From an uncultured Anaerolineae bacterium (lineage in GTDB: Bacteria > Chloroflexota > Anaerolineae > Anaerolineales > UBA4823), in NCBI GenBank assembly GCA_937129505.1, contig CAKZNJ010000102.1, forward strand, positions 1-5,492: DNA of 5,492 nt, in the 5' to 3' direction. The position numbers and the translations under genes were made by a program. Positions 1 through 5,492 of the stretch are shown piece after piece (within the stretch, counting starts at the first letter, position 1; each line of letters starts with the position of its first letter). Under the pieces are notes generated by a model. That model was given only the letters and a program-made list of their open reading frames with translations, did no database searches and was not told the DNA's origin.

Positions 1-752
1 TCCCATGTAATGCCATCGGCAGAGGTCATTTGGTGCAGTTTATGGGGAGACCAGAAGATATGATACTGTCCCTCGTGTTTCAAGACATGTGGCGCCCAAG
101 CCAATTCTCCAAAATCGGCGAGGGGTTCTTGTTCGATCATCCCCTCCGCCGGCGGGAAATCTTGACTCATTCCCACCGCAAAATATTTTTCCTCATCGGG
201 ATCGCCCTCGGTAAGGGAAGTGATGCCAATTAGCCTCCAGTTGCCGTTGGCATCTTGATAGATGGTGTGGTCATTGACATAAGAGCCGTACTTTTGCGGT
301 TTGAACAACATCTGCCACTCTCCGCGAATGCGGGGAATGAATATCGGAGAGGGTTCAAGGGTCGAGAAGGCAGTTACTTCGCCGAGCAAAACTTCCGCTG
401 CATCGCCTTTTGGTACGCGCCAGACGCGAAAGCTGCCCCCCAATCCACGATAGAGGAACGAGCCAAACTTCGCCTTGCCGATTTCCTGCCACCCCTGGGA
501 GGTCAATGTCTCGATGCGATAGGTCTCTTGTTCAGGATGGGCAATCCATCCCAAATGAATCCAGCCAAGCCCGCTAACCGTTTGAACGCCTGCCTGAGCC
601 TGTAAGCCTGCGACCGCCTCGCGGCTGATTGAACCGTAGAAATCGGTCTTCAAGGGTGCCTCGACATAGACACGCACGCCAATTTCGAGGATCACAGCCA
701 AGGCTAAGAGGATGCCTAGGAAGATACCGATGGCTTTAGCGATTCGTTTCAT
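1..752 (-). CDS. Membrane-anchored or secreted protein with a beta-propeller (glycosidase-like) domain; 3' end missing
   Basis: I translated this frame by hand. It is open from ATG at 752-750 to the left edge (250 codons, no stop), so the C-terminus lies outside the window. Residues 1-3 (MKR) and a hydrophobic stretch at about 7-22 form a signal peptide or membrane anchor. Residues 30-135 have no domain I recognise. From about 145 the sequence resembles blades of a five-bladed propeller of the GH43/GH32 type: an NDHTIY segment at 160-165 with a DANGNW turn, then WAPHV at 219-223 and TSADGITW at 243-250. In that fold an acidic residue in the first blade is catalytic, so D161 is a candidate, but this is inference. 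The substrate cannot be told. A GATGAG element about 5 nt upstream supports this start. The gene lies beyond the terminator of the chaperone cluster and has its own candidate promoter. It is confidently a gene; the enzyme class is tentative. Confidence 0.78.
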   Translation of the reverse strand, partial: MKRIAKAIGIFLGILLALAVILEIGVRVYVEAPLKTDFYGSISREAVAGLQAQAGVQTVSGLGWIHLGWIAHPEQETYRIETLTSQGWQEIGKAKFGSFLYRGLGGSFRVWRVPKGDAAEVLLGEVTAFSTLEPSPIFIPRIRGEWQMLFKPQKYGSYVNDHTIYQDANGNWRLIGITSLTEGDPDEEKYFAVGMSQDFPPAEGMIEQEPLADFGELAWAPHVLKHEGQYHIFWSPHKLHQMTSADGITW

Positions 753-767
753 CGTTTCTCATCTTTT

Positions 768-796
768 ATTTTACCTTGTCTGGGCATTGATAACAA
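768..796 (-). promoter_or_regulatory. Candidate sigma70-type promoter for the left-end gene
   Basis: On the minus strand, TTGTTA (796-791, 4 of 6 matches to TTGACA) and TAAAAT (773-768, 5 of 6 matches to TATAAT) are separated by exactly 17 bases, just upstream of the ATG at 752. A start site about 7 bases after the -10 box would leave a leader of only about 9 bases, which would exclude most of the GATGAG element. Transcription may therefore start elsewhere. This is a consensus match only. Confidence 0.35.
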
Positions 797-974
797 GAAA
801 GGAGCTTAGCTGCCACCGCCGGAAAGGATAACTGTTTATAAAGTAACGTCAGTTCGAGATAAGGATCATAACCCCTGAGTACCCAGTGAGCACAGAGAGA
901 AACCGATGCAAACTCAGCATTCTCTGGGGTAACGATTGAGCAGAATGTGTTAATCCTATATTCGCGTTAAGAAA

Positions 975-1009
975 GATTCCTCAGTTGGTAGCGCTCGTTC
1001 GGAATGACA
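975..1009. repeat. Probable dispersed palindromic repeat (ATTCC...GGAAT type)
   Basis: The plus strand reads GATTCCTC, then a 17-base middle, then TCGGAATGACA. The ends ATTCC (976-980) and GGAAT (1001-1005) are complementary, and the middle contains the palindrome AGCGCT. Read on the minus strand it begins TGTCATTCCGA and ends GAGGAATC. That matches the form of a short intergenic repeat seen many times over in a range of bacterial genomes, as I remember it. Only one copy lies in this window, so the repeat status is inferred from recognition of the sequence type. Its function is unknown. Confidence 0.5.
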
Positions 1010-1073
1010 TGGGCGGGGCAGTCGCTGGCGCTTCTTAAAGCAGACACAATCGTGTTGTCTAAGCTAAGGGAGT

Positions 1074-1116
1074 AAAAATAAAGCAGACGGGCTGCACTGT
1101 TCGCGCAGCCCGCTTC
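1074..1116 (-). terminator. Rho-independent terminator of the pterin dehydratase cluster
   Basis: On the minus strand the stem CGGGCTGC (1112-1105) pairs perfectly over 8 bases with GCAGCCCG (1095-1088), closing a 9-base loop. It is followed by TCTGC and the T-rich tract TTTATTTTTA. A CAGA/TCTG extension can lengthen the stem across a 2-base bulge. It starts about 35 bases after the stop codon of the gene at 1148-1510, so it ends the minus-strand transcript. There is no T tract on the plus-strand side, so it is not bidirectional. Confidence 0.8.
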
Positions 1117-1147
1117 TGACTCCAGTGAGCCTCCTGCTGCTGAAGTC

Positions 1148-1510
1148 TCACGATGCCAACTCGGCTTGAAGGTTCTGGTAAAGCTGATCCGTTTTCGCCG
1201 CCATGATGAAATCGTTGCGATGTAAGCCGCCGACTGCATGAGTCCACCAGCTGACGGTCACCTTTCCCCATTCGGTGAGCAGGGCAGGATGATGGTCTTG
1301 TTCCTCCGCAATTGCGCCGACGCGGTTGGTGAAGGTGAGCGCCTGAGCAAAATTCTTAAGTTTGAAGACCCGTTGTAAGCGTTGAACGCCTTCGCTTTCT
1401 AGCACTTCCCACTGTGGCACTTGGGTTTTGAGCGAGTCGATTTCCGCTTGGCTTAGCGGCGGGTCGCCGCGTCGACAAGGAATACATTTTGCAGATGCTA
1501 AATCTTCCAT
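1148..1510 (-). CDS. Pterin-4a-carbinolamine dehydratase (4a-hydroxytetrahydrobiopterin dehydratase)
   Basis: This 120-residue protein belongs to the PCD/PhhB/DCoH family, which dehydrates 4a-hydroxytetrahydropterin and so recycles the pterin cofactor of aromatic amino acid hydroxylases. The active-site signature is intact: EEQDHHP at 69-75 with the paired His73 and His74, a Trp at 81, and THAVGGL at 90-96 with the third conserved His at 91, followed by ND at 99-100. The length is normal to slightly long for the family. The extra N-terminus carries CIPC (Cys9, Cys12), which I recall in other bacterial members but whose role is unknown to me. It starts 3 bases after the stop of the 68-residue gene, so the two are probably translated together. 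A GAGGG element lies about 11 bases upstream, inside the end of the previous gene. It is the last gene before a strong terminator. No phenylalanine hydroxylase is visible nearby, so its physiological partner cannot be named. Confidence 0.92.
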   Translation of the reverse strand: MEDLASAKCIPCRRGDPPLSQAEIDSLKTQVPQWEVLESEGVQRLQRVFKLKNFAQALTFTNRVGAIAEEQDHHPALLTEWGKVTVSWWTHAVGGLHRNDFIMAAKTDQLYQNLQAELAS

Positions 1511-1513
1511 AGC

Positions 1514-1720
1514 TTATGAACCCTCACCTAATTGGGCTACCTGTCGCAGCAGCCCTAGAACCAATAATCCCAATTTGATCCCTTCGCCGGCGTTCATTTG
1601 CACTTTGCCTTGTTCTTTTTCGGCGCGTTGAATGAGCAGATACGCCGCGCTGAGCCCGACTACGGCGCCGATGATTCCACCCAGCAGAAGGGTTTTTGTT
1701 CTCCAATTTTCATTTTGCAT
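1514..1720 (-). CDS. Small glycine-rich membrane protein, YtxH-like in style; function unknown
   Basis: This is a 68-residue protein. Residues 10-30 form a glycine- and alanine-rich hydrophobic helix (LLLGGIIGAVVGL and onward), followed by a charged stretch (QRAEKEQGK, 31-39). A second hydrophobic segment lies at about 48-59 (IKLGLLVLGLLR). It is probably anchored in the cytoplasmic membrane by the first helix; the second may be a membrane or amphipathic segment. It has one of the clearest ribosome binding sites in the window. It lies 24 bases after the membrane protein gene and 3 bases before the pterin dehydratase gene, which argues for one transcript. I recall similar short proteins in Chloroflexota genomes, annotated only as hypothetical. 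I assign no function. Confidence 0.75.
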   Translation of the reverse strand: MQNENWRTKTLLLGGIIGAVVGLSAAYLLIQRAEKEQGKVQMNAGEGIKLGLLVLGLLRQVAQLGEGS

Positions 1721-1731
1721 AGGTTACTCCC
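1721..1731 (-). promoter_or_regulatory. Strong ribosome binding site for the 68-residue gene
   Basis: On the minus strand GGGAG (1731-1727) lies 6 bases before the ATG at 1720-1718, a near-ideal arrangement. It fixes this start over shorter internal alternatives and over overlapping frames. Confidence 0.7.
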
Positions 1732-1744
1732 ATCATTCTTCTGT

Positions 1745-2173
1745 TTAGTGAAAATGCCCACGGCGTAGGCGCTGCCACATGGCTGCCCATTGGTGAAGGC
1801 GCAAGATTGGTTCGACACTGCTATCGGCGGTACGACGAGTCTGTCGCGCCAGCAGGGCAAAAAAATCCTGCGCAGCACGGCTGTAGCGCGGTAAGAGGCG
1901 GGTAAGTTTTGCAACGCCGACTATTATGGCGATGGTCACCGCCAAAAAGAGCAAGCCCAAGATCATGGTGGGCAGGATTAACCCAATCAGGGCGATCTGG
2001 GCACCTTGGGACGTATTGTAGGATGTAGCCCTTCCGAGAAGGATAGCCAAGACGATGAGGAGAACAATAGCGAGGAAGAAGGGCAAGAAAATTTGTTGAA
2101 AACTCTCGCGCTGATGTCTTTGCGTCGTTAGAGGATTGGGTGGGGGTAAGGGGCGAGGAGGTGGTTTTTCCAT
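1745..2173 (-). CDS. Proline-rich two-helix membrane protein of unknown function
   Basis: This 142-residue protein matches no family I can name. Residues 1-14 are rich in proline (EKPPPRPLPPPNP). Two long hydrophobic segments follow, at about 28-47 (IFLPFFLAIVLLIVLAILLG) and 58-88. The rest, about 91-142, is basic and probably helical (LTRLLPRYSRAAQDFFALL, then several Arg-rich stretches) and ends in GHFH. Two helices would place both ends on the same side of the membrane. The basic tail suggests the cytoplasm, by the positive-inside rule. It starts 21 bases after the prmA stop with only a weak Shine-Dalgarno sequence, but a good extended -10 element lies just upstream. It sits directly before another small membrane protein gene. 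I recall similar uncharacterised pairs in Chloroflexota. Confidence 0.75.
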   Translation of the reverse strand: MEKPPPRPLPPPNPLTTQRHQRESFQQIFLPFFLAIVLLIVLAILLGRATSYNTSQGAQIALIGLILPTMILGLLFLAVTIAIIVGVAKLTRLLPRYSRAAQDFFALLARQTRRTADSSVEPILRLHQWAAMWQRLRRGHFH

Positions 2174-2193
2174 ACGGCTGTTCGCTCGTATTT

Positions 2194-2202
2194 ATTATAC
2201 CA
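2194..2202 (-). promoter_or_regulatory. Candidate extended -10 promoter for the membrane protein, small protein and pterin dehydratase genes
   Basis: On the minus strand TGGTATAAT has a perfect TATAAT (2199-2194) with the TGn extension. It overlaps the last codons and stop of prmA and lies 20 bases before the ATG at 2173. No good -35 box is seen at 17 bases, which extended -10 promoters can tolerate. If real, the last three genes can be expressed apart from the chaperone genes. Because it falls on the coding end of prmA (codons LV and stop), it could be chance. Confidence 0.4.
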
Positions 2203-3151
2203 AATAACCGCTTTCCCCCTGAGCGAGCAAAGCTACCCAATCTCCCTGTTGGCGCTGAAAGACCTTACCAAAGCCGTTTTTTTTCAGCGCCGCTTCGATT
2301 TCCCCCCGTTGGTCGCTCAAAATGCCGCTCAGAATCATCGCTCCCGTCGGCGAGACTAGATCGCCTAAACCCTGCTCGAACAGCTCTAAAATCACCGGCG
2401 CCAAGATGTTGGCGACCACAATATCTGCTTGCCGCAGGGAGAACTCGCCCTGCCGGATTTGCGCCACAGAACCCAAGCCGATTTGGATAGATTCTCTTAC
2501 GCCGTTGGCTTGGGCGTTTTCGGCGCAGGAGCGCACCGCGATCGCATCAATATCGACTGCCAGCACCTTTGGTATGCCCAGCTTGACCGCTGCAATGGAC
2601 AGGATTCCCGAACCGCAACCGACATCGATCAGGGTGCGATAAGGGGATAGTTCAGGCGGTTTAGGGGTGGAGAGGAGCGATTCGAGCCATTCCAGACAGA
2701 GTTGTGTGGAGGGGTGCGTGCCGGTGCCAAATGCCATGCCCGGATCAAGGGTCACCGCAACGCGATGCGGGGCGGGGTTTTCCAGCCAAGCGGGGACGAT
2801 GACCAGTCGCTCGCCGATCAAGATGGGGCTATAGTGCTGTTTCCAAGCTTCTGCCCAATCTCTCTCTTGCACACTGCGGTAGCTGGGGGTGGGCAGGGGT
2901 TGAATCCGCCCCAGATACCATAAGGCTTGTTCCAGTTGATGGCGTTTTTCTTCTAAGTGCTCGTCTACGGGCAGATAGGCGCAGACGCGAATGTCACCGC
3001 TGGGAATCCCCTGCCCATCGGGTGTGAAACCCTGCACTTCCATTTCCATTGCTACGCCGTTGGGGGCATAGCGTCCGAGTACTTCGGCAACCGCTTCGGC
3101 AAGTTCGCCGTTTACCGTCAGGGAGACTTCCAACCACGAATCCGAATCCAT
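2195..3151 (-). CDS. prmA: Ribosomal protein L11 methyltransferase
   Basis: PrmA uses S-adenosylmethionine to trimethylate lysines and the N-terminus of ribosomal protein L11. The 318-residue product is somewhat longer than the E. coli protein (about 293). An N-terminal L11-recognition domain occupies about 1-110, ending in the family-typical DWAEAWKQHYSP (98-109). The DPGMAFGTGTHPST segment (136-149), the SAM-binding motif I DVGCGSGILSI (176-186), an acidic AVDID (198-202) and the catalytic-loop NILAPV (248-253) are all present. I chose the start at 3151-3149 (MDSDSWLEV) over an in-frame ATG at 3178. It overlaps the dnaJ stop by one base (TAATG), and the homology begins there. AGGGGG ends only 3 bases before it, a short spacing that fits translational coupling with dnaJ. 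In many bacteria prmA follows dnaJ, and this order agrees. The gene is intact. Confidence 0.95.
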   Translation of the reverse strand: MDSDSWLEVSLTVNGELAEAVAEVLGRYAPNGVAMEMEVQGFTPDGQGIPSGDIRVCAYLPVDEHLEEKRHQLEQALWYLGRIQPLPTPSYRSVQERDWAEAWKQHYSPILIGERLVIVPAWLENPAPHRVAVTLDPGMAFGTGTHPSTQLCLEWLESLLSTPKPPELSPYRTLIDVGCGSGILSIAAVKLGIPKVLAVDIDAIAVRSCAENAQANGVRESIQIGLGSVAQIRQGEFSLRQADIVVANILAPVILELFEQGLGDLVSPTGAMILSGILSDQRGEIEAALKKNGFGKVFQRQQGDWVALLAQGESGYLV

Positions 3152-4284
3152 TATCCCCCTAGCGCTTCTTTCAACCAATCCATAAAGCTGCGTTCCTGAG
3201 GATGGGCATCGGTGCCTAAGCTCTTTCCTAGCTGTTCGAATAAATGGCGTTGTTCGGGCGTCAGACGGGTGGGGATTTCGACATTGATGACCACTAATTG
3301 GTCGCCGCGTCCGTTGCCGCGCAAGTGCGGCACACCTTTGCCTTTCATCCGCAACACCTTGCCCGGTTGGGTGCCGCTGGGGATGCGCAATTTAGCGGGT
3401 CCGTCCACCGTCGGCACCTCCACTTCGGCGCCAAGAGCTGCTTGGGCGACGTTAATATCTAGGTCAAGGATGATGTCGTTCTCCCGGCGGCGGAAGTATT
3501 TATGCGGCTGGACATTGATAGCGATGTATAAATTGCCATTAGGCCCACCGTTAACGCCGGGTTGCCCTTCGCCTGCGAGACGGATTTGGGTGCCGCTGTC
3601 TACGCCGGCGGGAACAGTGACGATTTTCTGGCGTGTTAGCCGTTCCAAACCGCGCCCGCGACAGGTATGGCAAGGCGTGGAGATGGTCTCGCCACTGCCG
3701 CCGCAAGTCGGACAGGTGCTCACCTGAACCATTGATCCCAACAGCGTTTGGCGGACTTGGCGCACTTCACCAGCGCCGTTACAAGTGGGACAGCGTGTCG
3801 GTGAGGTGCCAGGTTCAGCGCCGCTGCCGTTGCAATTGCGACAAATTTCGTCGCGGGTAATGGAGATCTCTTTTTCGGCGCCGAAGATCGCTTCTTCGAA
3901 GGTCAAGTCCAATTGAATTTGCAGGTCTGCGCCGCGGCGGGGCATGGTGCGCGTCCTTCGCGAGCTAGTTCGCCCGAAGCCACCAAAGCCGAACAAATCG
4001 CTGAAGAGATCGGCGAAGTCGGAAAAATCGACGGTGGTGAAATCGGGCATGCCGCCCATCCCCTTGAGACCCTCATGGCCAAAGCGATCATACGCCGCCC
4101 GCCGTTCGGGGTCTGAAAGCACCGCGTAGGCTTCGTTGATCTCTTTGAATTTTTCCTCTGCGCCTGGTTCCTTGTTGACATCCGGGTGATATTGGCGCGC
4201 CAAGCGGCGGAAGGCCGATTTCAGGTCTTCCGCTGAAGCGTTGCGCGGCACACCTAGGATCTCATAATAGTCTCGTTGAGCCAT
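3151..4284 (-). CDS. dnaJ: Chaperone protein DnaJ (type I Hsp40)
   Basis: This 377-residue co-chaperone stimulates DnaK ATPase activity and delivers unfolded clients in the cytoplasm. All type I domains are present in order. The J domain (about 5-70) carries the essential HPD at 33-35. A glycine/phenylalanine region (about 70-105) contains DLFSDLFGFGGFG. The zinc-finger domain has four complete CxxCxGxG repeats at 148-155, 165-172, 191-198 and 205-212, so all eight zinc-binding cysteines remain. The C-terminal substrate-binding domains run from about 215 to 345. The ending QERSFMDWLKEALGG is of a kind I associate with Chloroflexota. The start ATG (4284-4282) shares one base with the dnaK stop (TGATG). 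The nearest purine-rich element, GGAGAG, is about 14 bases upstream, so coupling to dnaK translation is likely. No frame damage is seen. Confidence 0.97.
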   Translation of the reverse strand: MAQRDYYEILGVPRNASAEDLKSAFRRLARQYHPDVNKEPGAEEKFKEINEAYAVLSDPERRAAYDRFGHEGLKGMGGMPDFTTVDFSDFADLFSDLFGFGGFGRTSSRRTRTMPRRGADLQIQLDLTFEEAIFGAEKEISITRDEICRNCNGSGAEPGTSPTRCPTCNGAGEVRQVRQTLLGSMVQVSTCPTCGGSGETISTPCHTCRGRGLERLTRQKIVTVPAGVDSGTQIRLAGEGQPGVNGGPNGNLYIAINVQPHKYFRRRENDIILDLDINVAQAALGAEVEVPTVDGPAKLRIPSGTQPGKVLRMKGKGVPHLRGNGRGDQLVVINVEIPTRLTPEQRHLFEQLGKSLGTDAHPQERSFMDWLKEALGG

Positions 4285-5182
4285 CAGACGTTACGAAACT
4301 CTCCATCCACAACGTCTTCTTCACCACCTTTTCTCTCACCACTCGTCTGCCCTTCTTCTCCAGAAGGCGCCCCCGTTTGCGGTCCGCTGGACTGGTAGGC
4401 GGCAGCACCGATTTGTTGAATGACTTGGAAGAGAGCCTCTGTCTCTCGTTTGATCTCGGCGGTGTTATCGCTGTTCATCACATTGCGCACTTTGGAGACC
4501 TGCTCTTCGACTTTGCTCTTGACCTCAGCAGGGACTTTATCGCCTAGATCGCGCAAAGCTTTCTCAGCCGTGTAGACTGCGTTGTCAGCAGTATTGCGGG
4601 CTTCGATGAGTTCTTTGCGGCGGCGGTCTTCTTCGGCGTGAGCTTCGGCTTCCTTGCGCATCCGTTCGATTTCCGCTTCGCTTAGACCAGAAGAAGCCGT
4701 AATTGTGATATTCTGACTGCGCCCAGTGGCTTTATCCACAGCGGTCACTTTGAGAATACCGTTGGCGTCAATATCGAAGGTTACTTCGATCTGAGGCACG
4801 CCGCGCGGCGCCGGCGGGATGCCATCGAGGATAAATTTGCCCAAAGACTTGTTATCGGCAGCCATCGGGCGCTCACCCTGCAGGACATGAATTTCTACTT
4901 GGCTCTGATTGTCGCTGGCAGTGGAGAAAATTTGTTGTTTGCGGGTTGGAATGGTGGTGTTGCGCTCGATCATCGGTGTAGCAACGCCGCCTAAGGTCTC
5001 GATGGAAAGGGTCAAGGGTGTAACATCGAGCAGCAGGATGTCTTTGACTTCCCCACCCAGCACGCCTGCTTGAATGGCTGCTCCTACGGCAACCACTTCA
5101 TCAGGGTTGACCCCTTTGTGGAGTTCTTTGCCGAATAATTTGCGCACCGCCTCTTGGACGGCGGGCATGCGCGTCATCCCGC
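4284..5182 (-). CDS. dnaK: Chaperone protein DnaK (Hsp70), C-terminal part; N-terminal part lost at a sequence join
   Basis: About 298 residues of DnaK are present, starting inside the conserved GGMTRMP motif near the end of the ATPase domain. Next come NPDEVVAVGAAIQAGVL, the interdomain linker DILLLDVTP and the beta substrate-binding domain (SIETLGG, TTIPTRKQQIF, QGERPMAADN, DGIPPAPRGVPQIEVTFDID). The helical lid follows, then a short acidic tail ending DVVDGEFRNV, a relative of the usual EEVD-type end. Roughly the first 340 residues of a normal protein of about 640 should lie to the right on this strand. Instead the match stops at 5180-5182: the first Gly of the GG pair is replaced by Ser (AGC), and the sequence becomes high-GC and unrelated. 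An ATG at 5189-5187 opens the same frame but lies in the foreign part, so it is not the start. The gene itself was probably intact in its genome. Confidence 0.95.
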
Positions 5183-5190
5183 TCGTCATC
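5172..5190. other. Probable chimeric join between two unrelated genomes
   Basis: To the left, dnaK codes perfectly up to 5178-5180 (Gly of GMTRMP). To the right, minus-strand dnaK similarity is absent and a high-GC plus-strand gene begins. The 7-base sequence CGTCATC occurs at 5172-5178 and again at 5184-5190, on either side of the break. It could be the short overlap at which an assembler or a library artefact joined two molecules, or it could be coincidence. Confidence 0.8.
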
Positions 5191-5492
5191 GACGGCTCCG
5201 TGCTCGACGAGGCAGACGCCGCCGCGGCCGCCGCTCCCGCCCTCCGCGCACGACGTGCTGCGCGAGGCGCGCCTGCTCACGGCCGTGCAGGACGCCGACG
5301 TGCGCACGCCGCGCGTGCTCGCCACGTGCGACGACGAGACCGTCATCGGCGCGCCGTTCTACGTGATGGAGCGAGTGGTCGGGCTGCACGTCGTGGACAC
5401 CATCCCGCCGGGCTACGCCGACGAGCCGGCCCGGCGGCGGGCGATCGGCGAGGGGCTGGTCGACGTGCTGGCCGACCTGCCGGGGGTGGGCG
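5191..5492 (+). CDS. Aminoglycoside phosphotransferase-family protein fragment (APH/choline kinase-like fold), high-GC origin; both ends missing
   Basis: From 5210 the plus strand reads RQTPPRPPLPPSAHDVLREA and onward, then RLLTAVQDADVRTPRVLATC, then VIGAPFYVMERV, and it stays open to the right edge. These are hallmarks of the large actinobacterial phosphotransferase family (PF01636-like; relatives of the kinase domain of ACAD10/11). Only part of the N-lobe and the hinge (FYVME) is present. The catalytic HGD and metal-binding motifs would lie beyond the window, so the activity cannot be judged and antibiotic resistance should not be inferred. Between 5191 and 5205 another frame reads DGSVL, which suits the strand just before this point, so a one-base frameshift may lie at about 5206-5213. 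The last residues (LADLPGVG) are also unlike the usual LHAVD of the family. GC is far above the rest of the window. Confidence 0.72.

Larger units (their letters stand above)
753..1147. other. Intergenic region of about 395 bases between two minus-strand transcription units
   Basis: No convincing gene is visible on either strand. From right to left it holds the terminator of the cluster, a probable dispersed repeat at 975-1009 and the candidate promoter at 768-796. Two smaller structures are visible. One is a 10-base direct repeat TAAAGCAGAC at 1036-1045 and 1079-1088. The other is a loose inverted repeat at roughly 893-933 (CAGAGA pairing with TCTCTG, plus an inner ATGC/GCAT). I cannot assign a function to either. 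The stretch between about 797 and 970 shows nothing else recognisable. Confidence 0.6.

Noticed and set aside
255..605. 116-codon open frame on the plus strand near the left end
   Set aside because: It is antisense to the minus-strand propeller gene, which has a signal/anchor segment, recognisable blades and an open frame across the whole region.
979..1010. tRNA-like D-arm sequence (CTCAGTTGGTAG) suggesting a tRNA gene
   Set aside because: There is no acceptor stem, no pairing anticodon arm and no GGTTCGAATCC-type T arm at the right distance. The palindromic ATTCC...GGAAT repeat explains the sequence better.
1821..2240. 139-codon minus-strand frame overlapping the end of prmA
   Set aside because: It overlaps both prmA and the two-helix membrane protein in a different frame, has no hydrophobic or domain pattern, and lacks a ribosome binding site.
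3212..3727. 171-codon open frame on the plus strand
   Set aside because: It lies wholly antisense to dnaJ, whose protein is intact and strongly conserved. The translation resembles no family and reflects codon bias on the other strand.
5154..5389. Arginine- and alanine-rich open frames on both strands at the right end
   Set aside because: Such low-complexity frames arise by chance in very high-GC sequence. The phosphotransferase-like frame from 5210 is the one with real homology.
5183..5492. Horizontal insertion of a resistance gene into dnaK
   Set aside because: No mobile-element ends or recombinase are present, only a fragment of a generic phosphotransferase family is visible, and dnaK would be destroyed. 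An assembly chimera is more likely.

Overview
The window has two parts of different origin. Positions 1 to about 5180 have mid-range GC (about 52% in a hand-counted sample line). They carry a compact bacterial gene cluster whose real genes all lie on the minus strand. The last ~310 bases have very high GC (77-82% in two hand-counted lines) and carry a fragment of an unrelated plus-strand gene. The join falls inside dnaK, in the middle of a conserved motif, and looks like an assembly chimera rather than biology.

The organism of the main part is probably a member of Chloroflexota (Anaerolineae-like). This rests on the dnaK-dnaJ-prmA order, the style of the DnaJ C-terminus, and the pair of small membrane proteins followed by a short pterin dehydratase. 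It is recognition from memory, not a search. The right-end fragment looks actinobacterial.

The minus-strand layout, in transcription order from right to left, is as follows. First comes the C-terminal half of dnaK (4284-~5182). It is followed by dnaJ (3151-4284) and prmA (2195-3151), each joined to the gene before it by a 1-nt stop/start overlap (TGATG, then TAATG). Next is a proline-rich two-helix membrane protein (1745-2173), preceded by a possible extended -10 promoter at the end of prmA. Then come a 68-residue glycine-rich membrane protein (1514-1720) and a pterin-4a-carbinolamine dehydratase (1148-1510). A rho-independent terminator (about 1074-1116) closes the cluster.

A noncoding stretch of about 395 bases (753-1147) separates this cluster from a second minus-strand gene, which runs off the left edge (1-752). 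The stretch holds the terminator, a probable dispersed ATTCC...GGAAT repeat, and a plausible promoter for the left gene. The left gene encodes a membrane-anchored or secreted protein whose visible C-terminal part looks like the first blades of a five-bladed beta-propeller of the glycoside hydrolase type.

DnaK and DnaJ form the Hsp70 chaperone pair, and PrmA methylates ribosomal protein L11. This is a housekeeping region. I see no sign of a defence, mobile or other new system. The points most worth a second look are the chimeric join, the uncharacterised small membrane genes next to the pterin dehydratase, the dispersed repeat, and the odd N-terminal region of the left-end propeller protein.
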